A stretch of DNA of 64,000 bases from NCBI RefSeq assembly GCF_013385635.1, contig NZ_JACAPR010000002.1, positions 186,001-250,000 on the forward strand, in the 5' to 3' direction. The notes beneath the pieces were generated by a model, which made no database searches, was not told the DNA's origin, and saw only the letters and a list, made by a program, of their open reading frames with translations. The position numbers and the translations under genes were made by a program. The stretch is from Pseudomonas gingeri. GTDB lineage: Bacteria > Pseudomonadota > Gammaproteobacteria > Pseudomonadales > Pseudomonadaceae. Below are positions 6,094 through 14,549 of this stretch, piece by piece. The first letter of the stretch is position 1. The number at the start of each line of letters is the position of its first letter.

Positions 6094-8655
6094 ATGATTT
6101 CCTGGTTATTGATTGCAGTTGCGGGGGCATTGGTCCTTGCGTATCGACAGTCTCCGGCGAGCTTGTGGCTCGGAGCCGGGCTGGTGTGGCTGGCGGGCGG
6201 TTATCTGTTCAATGCGGTCGGACCGCTGGGCGCGGCGGTGGCGGCAATCGTGGTGGTGCTGCCGGCGCTGATCCTGGCTATCAAGCCTGTGCGTCGCAGC
6301 TTGCTGACCCGCAAGGCCCTGGCGCTGTTTCGCCAGATCATGCCGGCGATGTCCGACACCGAGCGCGCGGCCATCGAGTCGGGCACCGTCTGGTGGGACG
6401 CCGAACTGTTCAGCGGCAAGCCGCGCTGGGAGCGTCTGTTGCAGGCCGCGCCGGCTGGTTTGAGCCAGGAGGAACAGGCGTTTCTCGACAACGAAGTGGA
6501 AACCCTCTGCGATATGGCCAACGACTGGGAAACCACCCAGGTCTGGCAGGACCTGTCGCCCCAGGCCTGGCAATACACCCGGGAGGCCGGTTTCCTCGGC
6601 ATGATCATTCCCCGGCAATACGGCGGCAAGGGGTTCTCCCACTATGCCCATTCCCAGGTGGTGATGAAGCTGTCGACCCGCTGCTCGGCCGCGGCGATTT
6701 CGGTGATGGTGCCCAACTCCCTGGGGCCGGCCGAACTCTTGCTGCACTACGGCACCGAGGCCCAGCGCGAGCACTACCTGCCACGTCTGGCGCGGGGCGA
6801 GGACATTCCCTGTTTCGCCCTGACCAGCCCTTATGCCGGTTCCGACGCCGGGGCCATCCCCGATGTCGGCGTGGTTTGCAAAGGGTTGTTCGAGGGCGAG
6901 CAAGTGCTGGGCTTCAGTGTCACCTGGGACAAGCGCTATATCACCCTGGGCCCTGTCGCCACCGTGCTCGGCCTGGCGTTCCGCGCCGAAGACCCCGAGG
7001 GCCTGCTCGGCCGCAAGGGCAGCCTGGGCATCACCTGTGCCTTGATTCCCACCCGCCATGAAGGCGTGCAGACCGGCCGCCGGCATTGGCCGCTCAACGC
7101 GGTGTTCCAGAACGGCCCGACCCAGGGCAAGGATGTGTTCATCCCCCTGGACTGGGTGATCGGCGGGCGCGACCAGGTCGGCAACGGCTGGCGCATGCTG
7201 ATGGAGTGCCTGGCGGCCGGGCGGGCGATCTCGTTGCCGTCGGCCAACGTCGGCCTGGCCAAGGTCGCCGTGCGCGGCACCACGGCCTATGCCGCGATGC
7301 GCAAGCAGTTCGGCCTGCCCATCGGCAAGTTCGAAGGCGTGCAGGCACCCCTGGCCCGCATGGCCGGTCACCTGTATGCCTGTGATGCGGTGCGCAAGGT
7401 GTCGGTGGCTTCCCTGGACGCCGGGGAAAAGCCCTCGGTGATCTCGGCCATCGCCAAATACCATGTCACCGAGCAGGCCCGGGCCGTGGTCAACGACGGC
7501 ATGGATATCGTCGCCGGCAAGGGCATCTGCATGGGCCCGAACAATTTCCTCGCACGGGCCTATCAGCAAAGTCCGATCGCGATCACCGTGGAAGGGGCGA
7601 ACATCATGACCCGCTGCCTGATCATCTTCGGTCAGGGGCTGATCCGCTGCCATCCTTATGTCTTGCGCGAAATGGAAGCCGCACGCGAGCCGGGACGCGC
7701 CGGGCTGGAAGCGTTCGACAGCGCAATGTTCGGGCATATCGGCTTTGTCGTGGCCAATACCGTGCGTGCGGCGGCACATGGCTTGAGCGGCGGGCGCCTG
7801 CTCAATGCTCCGGCCGGCACCGACAAGGCCCTGGCGCCTTACTACCGGCAGGTCGACCGGCTGTCGGTGGTGCTGGCCCTGGCTTCGGATATTTCCATGG
7901 GCGTGCTCGGCGGTGCCTTGAAACGCAAGGAAAGCATCACCGGCCGACTCGGCGATATTCTCTCGCAGCTGTATATCCTGTCCTGCGTGCTCAAGCGTTT
8001 CGAGGATGACGGGCGTCCCCAGGCCGATCTGCCGCTGGTGCACTGGGCGGCCCAGGATGCCTTGCTGCGAGCCCATGAAGCCCTTGCCGAAGTCCTCGAC
8101 AACTATCCGTCGAAAGCCGCTGCCCGAGTTATCCGGGGGCTGAGCTTTCCCTTCGGCATCCCGCTGCGCAAACCGTCCGACCGCCTGCTCGGGGAAGTGG
8201 CCGACCTGGTGCAACTACCCGGGGCAACCCGCGACCGGCTGCTGGCCGACTCCTATATCCCGCATCCGGATATCGACAAGCTGGCCTATGGCGAACTGGC
8301 GTTCCGCCTGCTGCCACAAGTGGAACTGATCGAGGCGCGGCTCAAGCCGGCGATCCGCCAGGGCGTGATCGCGCCGCTGCCGATTTCCCGCGAAGCCTTT
8401 GTGATCTGGCGGGCCAAGGCCCTGGAACTGCAACTGATCAGTACGGACGAGGACCAGTTGCTCGGGCGGTATGTCGAGTACGGCGACCACGCGATCCAGG
8501 TCGACGACTTTCCGCAGGATTTCGGTCTGCTGGAAGCCTTGCAGCGACGCCAGGCGCACCTCGACCAGACGCACCCCGAACAGACAGCCAAGCCCATGGC
8601 CAGACGGCGCTCGACCCTCAGCGAGGGCACCGTCGCCGACGACAGTGCGTACTGA
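6094..8655 (+). CDS. fadE: Acyl-CoA dehydrogenase, FadE type
   Basis: FAD-dependent first step of beta-oxidation, acyl-CoA to trans-2-enoyl-CoA. At 853 residues it is slightly longer than the roughly 815-residue FadE family. Order: two hydrophobic helices at about residues 2-65, typical of membrane-associated FadE; an acyl-CoA dehydrogenase core from about 120 to 500, with CFALTSPYAGSDAG for flavin and substrate binding and VEGANIMTRCL; and a C-terminal FadE-specific region (DUF1974-like). The ATG at 6094 is 7 bases after AAGGGG; GTG at 6088 is too close to it. It heads five same-strand genes with short gaps or overlaps, which together encode a complete beta-oxidation turn. Confidence 0.92.
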   Translation: MISWLLIAVAGALVLAYRQSPASLWLGAGLVWLAGGYLFNAVGPLGAAVAAIVVVLPALILAIKPVRRSLLTRKALALFRQIMPAMSDTERAAIESGTVWWDAELFSGKPRWERLLQAAPAGLSQEEQAFLDNEVETLCDMANDWETTQVWQDLSPQAWQYTREAGFLGMIIPRQYGGKGFSHYAHSQVVMKLSTRCSAAAISVMVPNSLGPAELLLHYGTEAQREHYLPRLARGEDIPCFALTSPYAGSDAGAIPDVGVVCKGLFEGEQVLGFSVTWDKRYITLGPVATVLGLAFRAEDPEGLLGRKGSLGITCALIPTRHEGVQTGRRHWPLNAVFQNGPTQGKDVFIPLDWVIGGRDQVGNGWRMLMECLAAGRAISLPSANVGLAKVAVRGTTAYAAMRKQFGLPIGKFEGVQAPLARMAGHLYACDAVRKVSVASLDAGEKPSVISAIAKYHVTEQARAVVNDGMDIVAGKGICMGPNNFLARAYQQSPIAITVEGANIMTRCLIIFGQGLIRCHPYVLREMEAAREPGRAGLEAFDSAMFGHIGFVVANTVRAAAHGLSGGRLLNAPAGTDKALAPYYRQVDRLSVVLALASDISMGVLGGALKRKESITGRLGDILSQLYILSCVLKRFEDDGRPQADLPLVHWAAQDALLRAHEALAEVLDNYPSKAAARVIRGLSFPFGIPLRKPSDRLLGEVADLVQLPGATRDRLLADSYIPHPDIDKLAYGELAFRLLPQVELIEARLKPAIRQGVIAPLPISREAFVIWRAKALELQLISTDEDQLLGRYVEYGDHAIQVDDFPQDFGLLEALQRRQAHLDQTHPEQTAKPMARRRSTLSEGTVADDSAY

Positions 8656-8685
8656 TCTTTCTCTGGCCTTTAGCGGAATCCTTTC

Positions 8686-10038
8686 ATGTCTGACGGTTAC
8701 CTTGCTTTTGTCAATTCACCCTGGGGCCGGCGGCTGGCCCAGTCGGTCGGCCTGCCGCAACCGCTGCCGTTGCAGCGTTATCGCCAGGGACAGGCGGGCA
8801 ACAGCCTCAACCCGGTGGTGCTGGCCGCCGCGCCCCAGGGGCGCCTGCTCGGCGAGCTGCAGCGGATCTTCGCCGCCACCGAGACCGTGCCGGCCACGGC
8901 GGCAAGCATCGATGCCCCGTCCACGGTCAAGGTCCGGGGCCTGGTATTCGATGCCAGCGGCCTTGCCGATATCGCGCAACTGGACGAGTTGTACCGGTTC
9001 TTCCATGCCAACGTACGGCGCCTGAACCACCACGGGCGGGTGCTGGTGCTGGGAACCGCGCCGGAACACTGCAAGGAGCTGGCCCAGGCCGTGGCGCAAC
9101 GGGCCCTGGAAGGCTTCGTGAGGTCCCTCGGCAAGGAGCTGCGGCGGGCGATCACTGCCCAGTTGTTGTACGTGGAGCCGGGCGCCGAAACGGAAATGGA
9201 CAGCAGCCTGCGATTCTTCCTGTCACGGCGCTCCGCTTATGTCTGCGGGCAGGTGGTGCGGATTGTCGAGCCGGTGGATGTGCCCAGGGCCATCGACTGG
9301 GATCGGCCGCTGACGGGGCGCCGGGCGCTGGTCACCGGCGCCTGCCGTGGCATCGGCCTGGCCATCGCCCAGGTACTGGCCGCCGACGGAGCCGAGGTGA
9401 TCTGCCTGGATATCCCCGCGGTGGAGGCCGAGTTGCAGCAAGTCGCCGGTTCGCTCCAGGGCAGTGCACTGCCGCTGGATATCACCGCACCCCAGGCCGC
9501 CGAGCGCTTGCTGGCCTTTGTCGGCGAGCAAGGTGCGTTCGATATCGTCGTGCATAACGCCGGCATCACCCAGGACAAGACCCTGGCGAAGATGACCGAG
9601 GCCGCCTGGCGCAAGGTCATGGCGGTCAACCTGGAGGCGCCGTTGCGGCTGAGCACGGCGTTGCTCGAAGGGCAGGGGCTCAATCCCGGCGGGCGGATCG
9701 TCTGCGTCTCGTCGATTTCCGGGATCGCCGGGAACCTGGGACAAAGCAACTATGCGACGTCCAAGGCCGGGGTCATCGGCCTGGTGCAGAGCCTGGCGCC
9801 GTTGGCGGCGCGCCAGCAGGTGACGGTCAACGGCGTGGCACCGGGGTTTATCGAAACCCAGATGACCGCGAAGATCCCGTTGTTGATTCGCGAGGCGGGT
9901 CGGCGCATGAATTCGCTGGCCCAGGGCGGGCAGGCCGAGGACGTGGCACAGACCATCGCCTGGCTGGCGCATCCGGCATCCGGCGGGATCAACGCCCAGG
10001 TGGTCCGTGTCTGCGGACAAAGCCTGCTGGGAGCCTGA
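8686..10038 (+). CDS. High-molecular-weight 3-oxoacyl reductase (FabG4-like SDR)
   Basis: A 450-residue SDR with an extra N-terminal domain of about 200 residues that resembles a degenerate second Rossmann unit, as in long FabG4-type reductases. The C-terminal catalytic domain starts near 213 with TGACRGIGLAIA for cofactor binding, then NAG, a catalytic Ser near 340 and the YxxxK pair (Tyr356, Lys360). Such enzymes interconvert 3-ketoacyl and (R)-3-hydroxyacyl thioesters. Set between fadE and a MaoC hydratase, it likely works in the oxidative direction on (R)-3-hydroxyacyl-CoA. The stop is 3 bases before the next start, so the pair is cotranscribed. The reaction direction is inferred. Confidence 0.88.
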   Translation: MSDGYLAFVNSPWGRRLAQSVGLPQPLPLQRYRQGQAGNSLNPVVLAAAPQGRLLGELQRIFAATETVPATAASIDAPSTVKVRGLVFDASGLADIAQLDELYRFFHANVRRLNHHGRVLVLGTAPEHCKELAQAVAQRALEGFVRSLGKELRRAITAQLLYVEPGAETEMDSSLRFFLSRRSAYVCGQVVRIVEPVDVPRAIDWDRPLTGRRALVTGACRGIGLAIAQVLAADGAEVICLDIPAVEAELQQVAGSLQGSALPLDITAPQAAERLLAFVGEQGAFDIVVHNAGITQDKTLAKMTEAAWRKVMAVNLEAPLRLSTALLEGQGLNPGGRIVCVSSISGIAGNLGQSNYATSKAGVIGLVQSLAPLAARQQVTVNGVAPGFIETQMTAKIPLLIREAGRRMNSLAQGGQAEDVAQTIAWLAHPASGGINAQVVRVCGQSLLGA

Positions 10039-10041
10039 GCG

Positions 10042-10947
10042 ATGAACACCGATTCGACTATTCGCATCATCGATCCGCTGCCGTCCACTGCCCGCTTGCT
10101 GTGGAGCGCTCTGCGCAGCTTGCGCAAGCCCAGGGCCGAGGCGCTGCCACACCTGCCGGCAGAGCGGCTGGTGCGCCCGGTGGTGGAACTGCGGACGACG
10201 GACATCGAGCGCTATGCCCGGGCCTGCGGCTTTCGCCGTGAGCACGGGGTGCCGCTGTCGTTCGTGCATACTCTGGCGTTCCCCTTGCACTTGTTGCTGC
10301 TGACCAGTCCGACCTTTCCCTGGCCGGCCAGCGGCATGGTGCACCTGGCCAACCGGATCCGTCAGTACCGGCGGCTGGAGGCGGGCCAGGCCTTGCGTCT
10401 GCAGGTGCACTGTGAGCGTTGGATGGCGCATCCCAGGGGCCAGGCGCTGTCGATCGTGACCCAGGCCCATGGCGGCGGCCTGGTCTGGGAGAGCGAGAGC
10501 CTGTATTTGCGCCGTGGCGTTGCCGCGCCGCTCGGCGAGCCCTGGCAGGGCGCGCTGGAACTGCCCGGGACGACACTGCTGCGGACCCAGCGCTGGTCCC
10601 TGCCGGCCGACCTGGGGCGGCGGTTCGCGCGGGTCTCGGGGGATCACAACCCGATCCATACGTCCTGGCCGGGGGCGCGCCTGTTCGGTTTCAAACGACC
10701 GATTGCCCATGGCATGTGGACCCTGGGCCGGGCCCTGGCGGCACAGCAGCCACCCTACGCACTGGCGGCGGCGGAGCTCGATTGCGAGTTCAAGCTGCCG
10801 ATTTTCCTGCCCGGCAGTGCGACCCTGTGGCAGGCGCCAGCCGCGGGTGCCCGCCACACATTCGAAGTGCGCACGGCGGCGGGGGACAAGCCGCATATGC
10901 GCGGCGTGCTGATCCACGGCGCTCGAACCGAAGGAACCTGTTCATGA
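10042..10947 (+). CDS. MaoC-type (R)-specific enoyl-CoA hydratase
   Basis: A 301-residue hotdog-fold protein. The C-terminal half has the hydratase-2 signature: SGDHNPIH (Asp201, His206) then RPIAHGM. In this family the Asp/His pair adds water to trans-2-enoyl-CoA, giving the (R)-3-hydroxy product. The N-terminal half looks like a second hotdog without the signature, as in double-hotdog hydratases. Its product fits the SDR just upstream. The final TGA overlaps the ATG of the thiolase (ATGA), indicating translational coupling. A use in channelling (R)-3-hydroxyacyl-CoA to polyhydroxyalkanoate is an alternative. Confidence 0.88.
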   Translation: MNTDSTIRIIDPLPSTARLLWSALRSLRKPRAEALPHLPAERLVRPVVELRTTDIERYARACGFRREHGVPLSFVHTLAFPLHLLLLTSPTFPWPASGMVHLANRIRQYRRLEAGQALRLQVHCERWMAHPRGQALSIVTQAHGGGLVWESESLYLRRGVAAPLGEPWQGALELPGTTLLRTQRWSLPADLGRRFARVSGDHNPIHTSWPGARLFGFKRPIAHGMWTLGRALAAQQPPYALAAAELDCEFKLPIFLPGSATLWQAPAAGARHTFEVRTAAGDKPHMRGVLIHGARTEGTCS

Positions 10948-12242
10948 GTGAGTACAGCTTCAATCCGGCCCCGGTACGCCGGGTGGCCATTCTCGGCGGA
11001 AACCGCATTCCCTTCGCCCGCTCCAATACGGTCTACGCCCATGACAGCAACCAGGACCTGCTGGTGGCCGCCCTGCAGGGCCTGGTGGACCGCTATGGCC
11101 TGCATGACCAGCGCCTGGGGGAGTTCGCCGCCGGTGCGGTGATCAAGCATTCACGCGACTTCAACCTGGCCCGCGAGACCTTGCTGTCCACCACCTTGTC
11201 GCCGCAGACGCCTGCCTATGACATCCAGCAGGCCTGTGGCACCGGCCTCGAAGCGGCACTGCTGGTGGCCAACAAGATTGCCCTGGGGCAGATCGAAGTG
11301 GGGATCGCCGGGGGCGCCGACACCACCTCGGACGCGCCCATCGGGATCAACGAATCGCTACGTCGGATCCTCCTCGAGGCCAATCGCCACAAGGGCGTCG
11401 CGGGCAAGCTGCGCAGCCTGCTCGGCGTGCGTCCTTCCATGTTGTTCAAGCCGCTGCTGCCACGCAATGGCGAACCGCGCACGGGCTTGTCCATGGGCGA
11501 GCACTGCGAGGAAATGGCCAAGCGCTGGCAGATCAGGCGTCTGGCCCAGGATGAACTGGCCCTCAACAGTCACCAGTTGTTGCATGCGGCCTACCAGCGC
11601 GGTTTTTTCGACGACCTCATCACTCCCTATCGCGGACTCCGGCGCGACAACAACCTGCGGGCCGATGCCAGCCTGGAAAAACTGGCGGGGCTGGGGCCGG
11701 CGTATGACCGGCGCAATGGCACCCTGACCGCCGGCAACTCGACGCCATTGACCGATGGCGCCTCGGTGGTGCTGCTGGCCAGCGAGGAATGGGCGGCGGC
11801 GCACAATCTGCCGGTGCTGGCCTATCTGCGCACCGGTGAAACGGCGGCGGTGAATTTTGTCGATGGCAGCGAAGGACTGCTGATGGCGCCGGCCTACGCC
11901 GTGCCCAGGATGCTGGCTCGCGAAGGTCTGGGCCTGCAGGACTTCGATTTCTATGAAATCCACGAGGCCTTTGCCGCGCAGGTGCTGTGCACGCTCAAGG
12001 CCTGGGAAGACCCGGACTATTGCCGCGAGCGCCTCGGGTTGGACGCGCCGCTGGGGGCCATCGAGCGCAACAGGCTCAATGTCAATGGCGGCTCGCTGGG
12101 TTGCGGGCATCCATTCGCCGCCACTGGCGCACGGCTGCTGGCCAGCCTGGCCAAGGCCATCGCCGAAAAGGGCGGGGGCCGCGGGCTGATTTCCGTGTGT
12201 GCCGCCGGCGGGTTGGGCGTGACCGCCATTGTCGAAAAATAA
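10944..12242 (+). CDS. fadI: Acetyl-CoA C-acyltransferase (thiolase, FadI-like)
   Basis: Thiolase that cleaves 3-ketoacyl-CoA with CoA to acetyl-CoA and a shortened acyl-CoA. From the ATG at 10944 it has 432 residues, the size of FadI. The active site is intact: nucleophile Cys98 in QQACGTGLEA, His340 in EIHEAFAAQ, His389 in CGHPFAATG and the second Cys419 in SVCAAGG. The start overlaps the MaoC stop. The gene is followed by fadD after 23 bases, so activation and thiolysis of acyl chains are encoded together. Confidence 0.92.
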   Translation: MSEYSFNPAPVRRVAILGGNRIPFARSNTVYAHDSNQDLLVAALQGLVDRYGLHDQRLGEFAAGAVIKHSRDFNLARETLLSTTLSPQTPAYDIQQACGTGLEAALLVANKIALGQIEVGIAGGADTTSDAPIGINESLRRILLEANRHKGVAGKLRSLLGVRPSMLFKPLLPRNGEPRTGLSMGEHCEEMAKRWQIRRLAQDELALNSHQLLHAAYQRGFFDDLITPYRGLRRDNNLRADASLEKLAGLGPAYDRRNGTLTAGNSTPLTDGASVVLLASEEWAAAHNLPVLAYLRTGETAAVNFVDGSEGLLMAPAYAVPRMLAREGLGLQDFDFYEIHEAFAAQVLCTLKAWEDPDYCRERLGLDAPLGAIERNRLNVNGGSLGCGHPFAATGARLLASLAKAIAEKGGGRGLISVCAAGGLGVTAIVEK

Positions 12243-12253
12243 AACAACAACAA
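12243..12253 (+). promoter_or_regulatory. Crc/Hfq-type CA motif at fadD
   Basis: AACAACAACAA holds two overlapping AANAANAA matches directly before the AAGGAGAG ribosome binding site of fadD (ATG 12266). It is one of the best matches in the window. Confidence 0.7.
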
Positions 12254-12265
12254 GGAGAGACTGCC

Positions 12266-13972
12266 ATGAGTGTCGCGAACCTGCCTGCCATCGAACGTGT
12301 CTGGTTGAGCGCCTACCATCCCGGCGTGCCGGCGGATGTCGAGGCCGAGATCGACCGCTACCCGTCGCTGCGCGAGGTGTTTCTCGAACACGTGGAGAAG
12401 TACCGCCAACGGGTGGCCTACGTCAGTATCGGCACCGAAATGGGCTATGACGAGTGGGAGCGACAGGTCTTTGCCTTTGCCGGCTGGCTGCAATCGCGGG
12501 GTGTGCAGAAGGGCGACCGCGTGGCGCTGATGATGCCCAACTGCCTGCAATACCCGATCTGCCTGTTCGGCACCCTGCTGGTCGGCGCGGTGGTGGTCAA
12601 CGTCAACCCGCTGTACACCGCCCATGAACTCAAGCACCTGCTCAAGGACAGCGGTGCCGAGACCGTGGTCATCTTCGAGAACTTTGCCCATACCCTGGAA
12701 CAGGCCATGCCGGGCAGCGCGCTGAAGAACATCGTGGTGGCGGCGATCGGCGACCTGGTGGGGACACTCAAGGGCGCGGCGCTGAATTTCGTCCTGCGCC
12801 ATGTGCAGAAGCAGGTGCCGCGCTTCAGCCTGCCGGGCTCGATCCGCTTCCCGACGATGATGAAACAGGCGAGGAACCTGAAGGCCAGGGACGTCGCCCT
12901 GGTCCACGACGATATCGCCTTCCTGCAATACACCGGCGGTACCACGGGCGATGCCAAGGGCGCGATGCTGACCCATCGCAATATCCTCGCCAACCTGATG
13001 CAGGCCAAGGCCTGGGTCGGCGACCAGTTGGACGAGAGCCAGCAGGAAACCAATGTCACCCTGTTGCCGCTGTATCACGTGTTGTCGCTGACGGTGAACT
13101 GCCTGATGTTCATGTGCTTGGGCGGACGCAATATCCTCATCGCCAATCCGCGGGATGTGAAACGGGTGCAGATGATCCTGCGCAAGGAGAAGTTCAGCGG
13201 GATTGTCGGGGTCAACACCCTGTTCAACGGGCTGCTGGAGAACGAGGCGTTCCGTGGTCGGGACTTCTCCGACCTGAAGCTGGCGATTGCCGGCGGGATG
13301 GCGACCCATACGGCGGTGGCGCGGCGCTGGAAGGAAGTGACCGGGGTACCGATCATCGAGGGTTACGGACTGACGGAATGCTCGCCGGTGGTGAGTATCA
13401 GTCCTATCGATATCAAGCGCATGCGCGAGGGCGATTTCAGCGGGACCATTGGGGTGCCGTTGCCGTCGACCTGGGTGCGGTTTGCCCGCGAGGATGGTTC
13501 GCTGGCGGCCATCGGCGAGGAGGGCGAGTTGCAGGTGCGTGGGCCGCAGGTGATGAAAGGCTACTGGCAGCGCCCGGAAGAAACTGCCAAGGTGCTGGAC
13601 GCCGCCGGCTGGTTGTCGACCGGGGATATCGGCGTGATGAACGAACAGGGCTTCATCCGCCTGGTGGATCGCAAGAAGGACATGATCCTGGTGTCCGGTT
13701 TCAACGTCTACCCGAATGAGATCGAGGATGTGGTGGCTTTGCATCCCGGCGTGGCGGAAGTGGCGGCCATCGGGGTGCCGGACCAGGTGACCGGGGAGCG
13801 GGTGAAGATCTTTGTCGTGCGCAAGGATCCGGGACTGACCGAGATGCAGTTGCTGGCGCATTGCCGGGAGTATCTGACGGCGTACAAGGTGCCGAGGATC
13901 GTCGAGTTCCGCGTCGAGGAACTGCCCAAGACTACCGTGGGCAAGGTGTTGCGCCGGGCTTTGCGGGGGTAG
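12266..13972 (+). CDS. fadD: Long-chain fatty-acid-CoA ligase (FadD)
   Basis: ATP-dependent acyl-CoA synthetase of the ANL superfamily that activates fatty acids for the beta-oxidation genes just upstream. The ATG at 12266, after AAGGAGAG, gives 568 residues, matching FadD. Motifs: YTGGTTGDAKGA (from residue 222, phosphate-binding loop), EGYGLTECSP, STGDIGVMNEQGF and the C-terminal catalytic lysine in KTTVGKVLRR. It is the last gene of the catabolic set; after it come a REP element and the sugar-importer promoter. Pseudomonads carry several FadD paralogues, so this may be specialised for alkane-derived acids. Confidence 0.92.
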   Translation: MSVANLPAIERVWLSAYHPGVPADVEAEIDRYPSLREVFLEHVEKYRQRVAYVSIGTEMGYDEWERQVFAFAGWLQSRGVQKGDRVALMMPNCLQYPICLFGTLLVGAVVVNVNPLYTAHELKHLLKDSGAETVVIFENFAHTLEQAMPGSALKNIVVAAIGDLVGTLKGAALNFVLRHVQKQVPRFSLPGSIRFPTMMKQARNLKARDVALVHDDIAFLQYTGGTTGDAKGAMLTHRNILANLMQAKAWVGDQLDESQQETNVTLLPLYHVLSLTVNCLMFMCLGGRNILIANPRDVKRVQMILRKEKFSGIVGVNTLFNGLLENEAFRGRDFSDLKLAIAGGMATHTAVARRWKEVTGVPIIEGYGLTECSPVVSISPIDIKRMREGDFSGTIGVPLPSTWVRFAREDGSLAAIGEEGELQVRGPQVMKGYWQRPEETAKVLDAAGWLSTGDIGVMNEQGFIRLVDRKKDMILVSGFNVYPNEIEDVVALHPGVAEVAAIGVPDQVTGERVKIFVVRKDPGLTEMQLLAHCREYLTAYKVPRIVEFRVEELPKTTVGKVLRRALRG

Positions 13973-13998
13973 ATCAACAGCCAGAGCTCCTGCGATCC

Positions 13999-14030
13999 TG
14001 CAGGAGCCGGGCTTGCCCGCGAAGGGGCCC
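13999..14030. repeat. REP-type element after fadD
   Basis: CTGCAGGAGCCGGGCTTGCC and following bases: a single Pseudomonas REP unit of the type containing a GGGCTTGCCCGCGAA palindrome. With GCTCCTGC just upstream it can also form an 8-bp hairpin that may end fadD transcripts. Confidence 0.65.
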
Positions 14031-14156
14031 TCAACACCACCCACCCATTTCCAGACAATCCCTCATTTCCCTATCACCGCGCTGGCTTGTGATCTTGGGC
14101 TCCGCCCGCCTGTTTAACGGTTTCGATTTCGGCAGAATAAATAATTCTAAAATCTG

Positions 14157-14185
14157 TTGATATGGAAATTATTTTCCAATAAAGT
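14157..14185 (+). promoter_or_regulatory. Promoter with a GGAA-N6-TTCC operator in its spacer (sugar importer)
   Basis: TTGATA (14157-14162) and TAAAGT (14180-14185) are 17 bases apart. The spacer is filled by the palindrome TGGAAATTATTTTCCA (14163-14178), whose core is GGAA-N6-TTCC. A repressor bound here would block RNA polymerase. GGAA-N6-TTCC is the site described for RpiR-family IolR regulators of inositol genes in alphaproteobacteria, which agrees with the transporter downstream. The promoter boxes and palindrome are seen; the regulator identity is inference. Confidence 0.6.
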
Positions 14186-14251
14186 CATTTCCAGGTTGCC
14201 GACTTACCGTTGCGCGACGATTCAGCTTCTGGAATGGATCGCGGGCGGACC

Positions 14252-14262
14252 AACAAAAACAA
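14252..14262 (+). promoter_or_regulatory. Crc/Hfq-type CA motif before the 61-codon leader ORF
   Basis: AACAAAAACAA contains two overlapping AANAANAA matches 12 bases before the ATG at 14275. Confidence 0.5.
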
Positions 14263-14274
14263 CAGGTGCCGTCG

Positions 14275-14460
14275 ATGAAAACCTTCACTCCCGCGCTTCG
14301 TGTTTCACCTGCCTCGCCACACCCGCAACGCGACCTGCCTCGCGCCCGCATTCCCGTTTTGATTCTCTCGATCTTCAAGCTGCTGTGCGTTGAACGCAAG
14401 GGCGCCGTGGTCTGCTGCATCGGTGGTGCGCCGATCGTGCGCCTGCCGACGGCCTCCTGA
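14275..14460 (+). CDS. Possible 61-residue small protein in the sugar-importer leader
   Basis: Short open frame from ATG 14275 (in-frame GTG at 14266) to TGA at 14460, inside the roughly 360-base leader between the importer promoter and its first gene. It has a basic Pro/Arg-rich N-terminal half, then a short hydrophobic stretch and Cys residues (VCC). I do not recognise a family. In favour: the correct strand, a CA motif and a weak AGG before the start, and a position after the promoter. Against: no clear membrane or domain signature and a weak ribosome binding site. Confidence 0.35.
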   Translation: MKTFTPALRVSPASPHPQRDLPRARIPVLILSIFKLLCVERKGAVVCCIGGAPIVRLPTAS

Positions 14461-14522
14461 CCCTGTTCTGAAATCATGCTCCGAAATGATGCAGTGCTCT
14501 GAAAGGCTTCGCCCATAAAACC

Positions 14523-14530
14523 AACAAGAA
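14523..14530 (+). promoter_or_regulatory. Crc/Hfq-type CA motif before the sugar-binding protein gene
   Basis: AACAAGAA at 14523-14530 lies in a longer A-rich run (from about 14515) some 20 bases before the ATG at 14550. Confidence 0.5.
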
Positions 14531-14549
14531 TTGTGGAGACAGAATATTC

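Noticed and set aside
6106..8214. 702-codon open frame on the minus strand
   Set aside because: Antisense shadow of fadE, His/Gln/Arg-rich with no domain.
12017..14044. 675-codon open frame on the minus strand
   Set aside because: Antisense shadow of fadD, no recognisable motifs.
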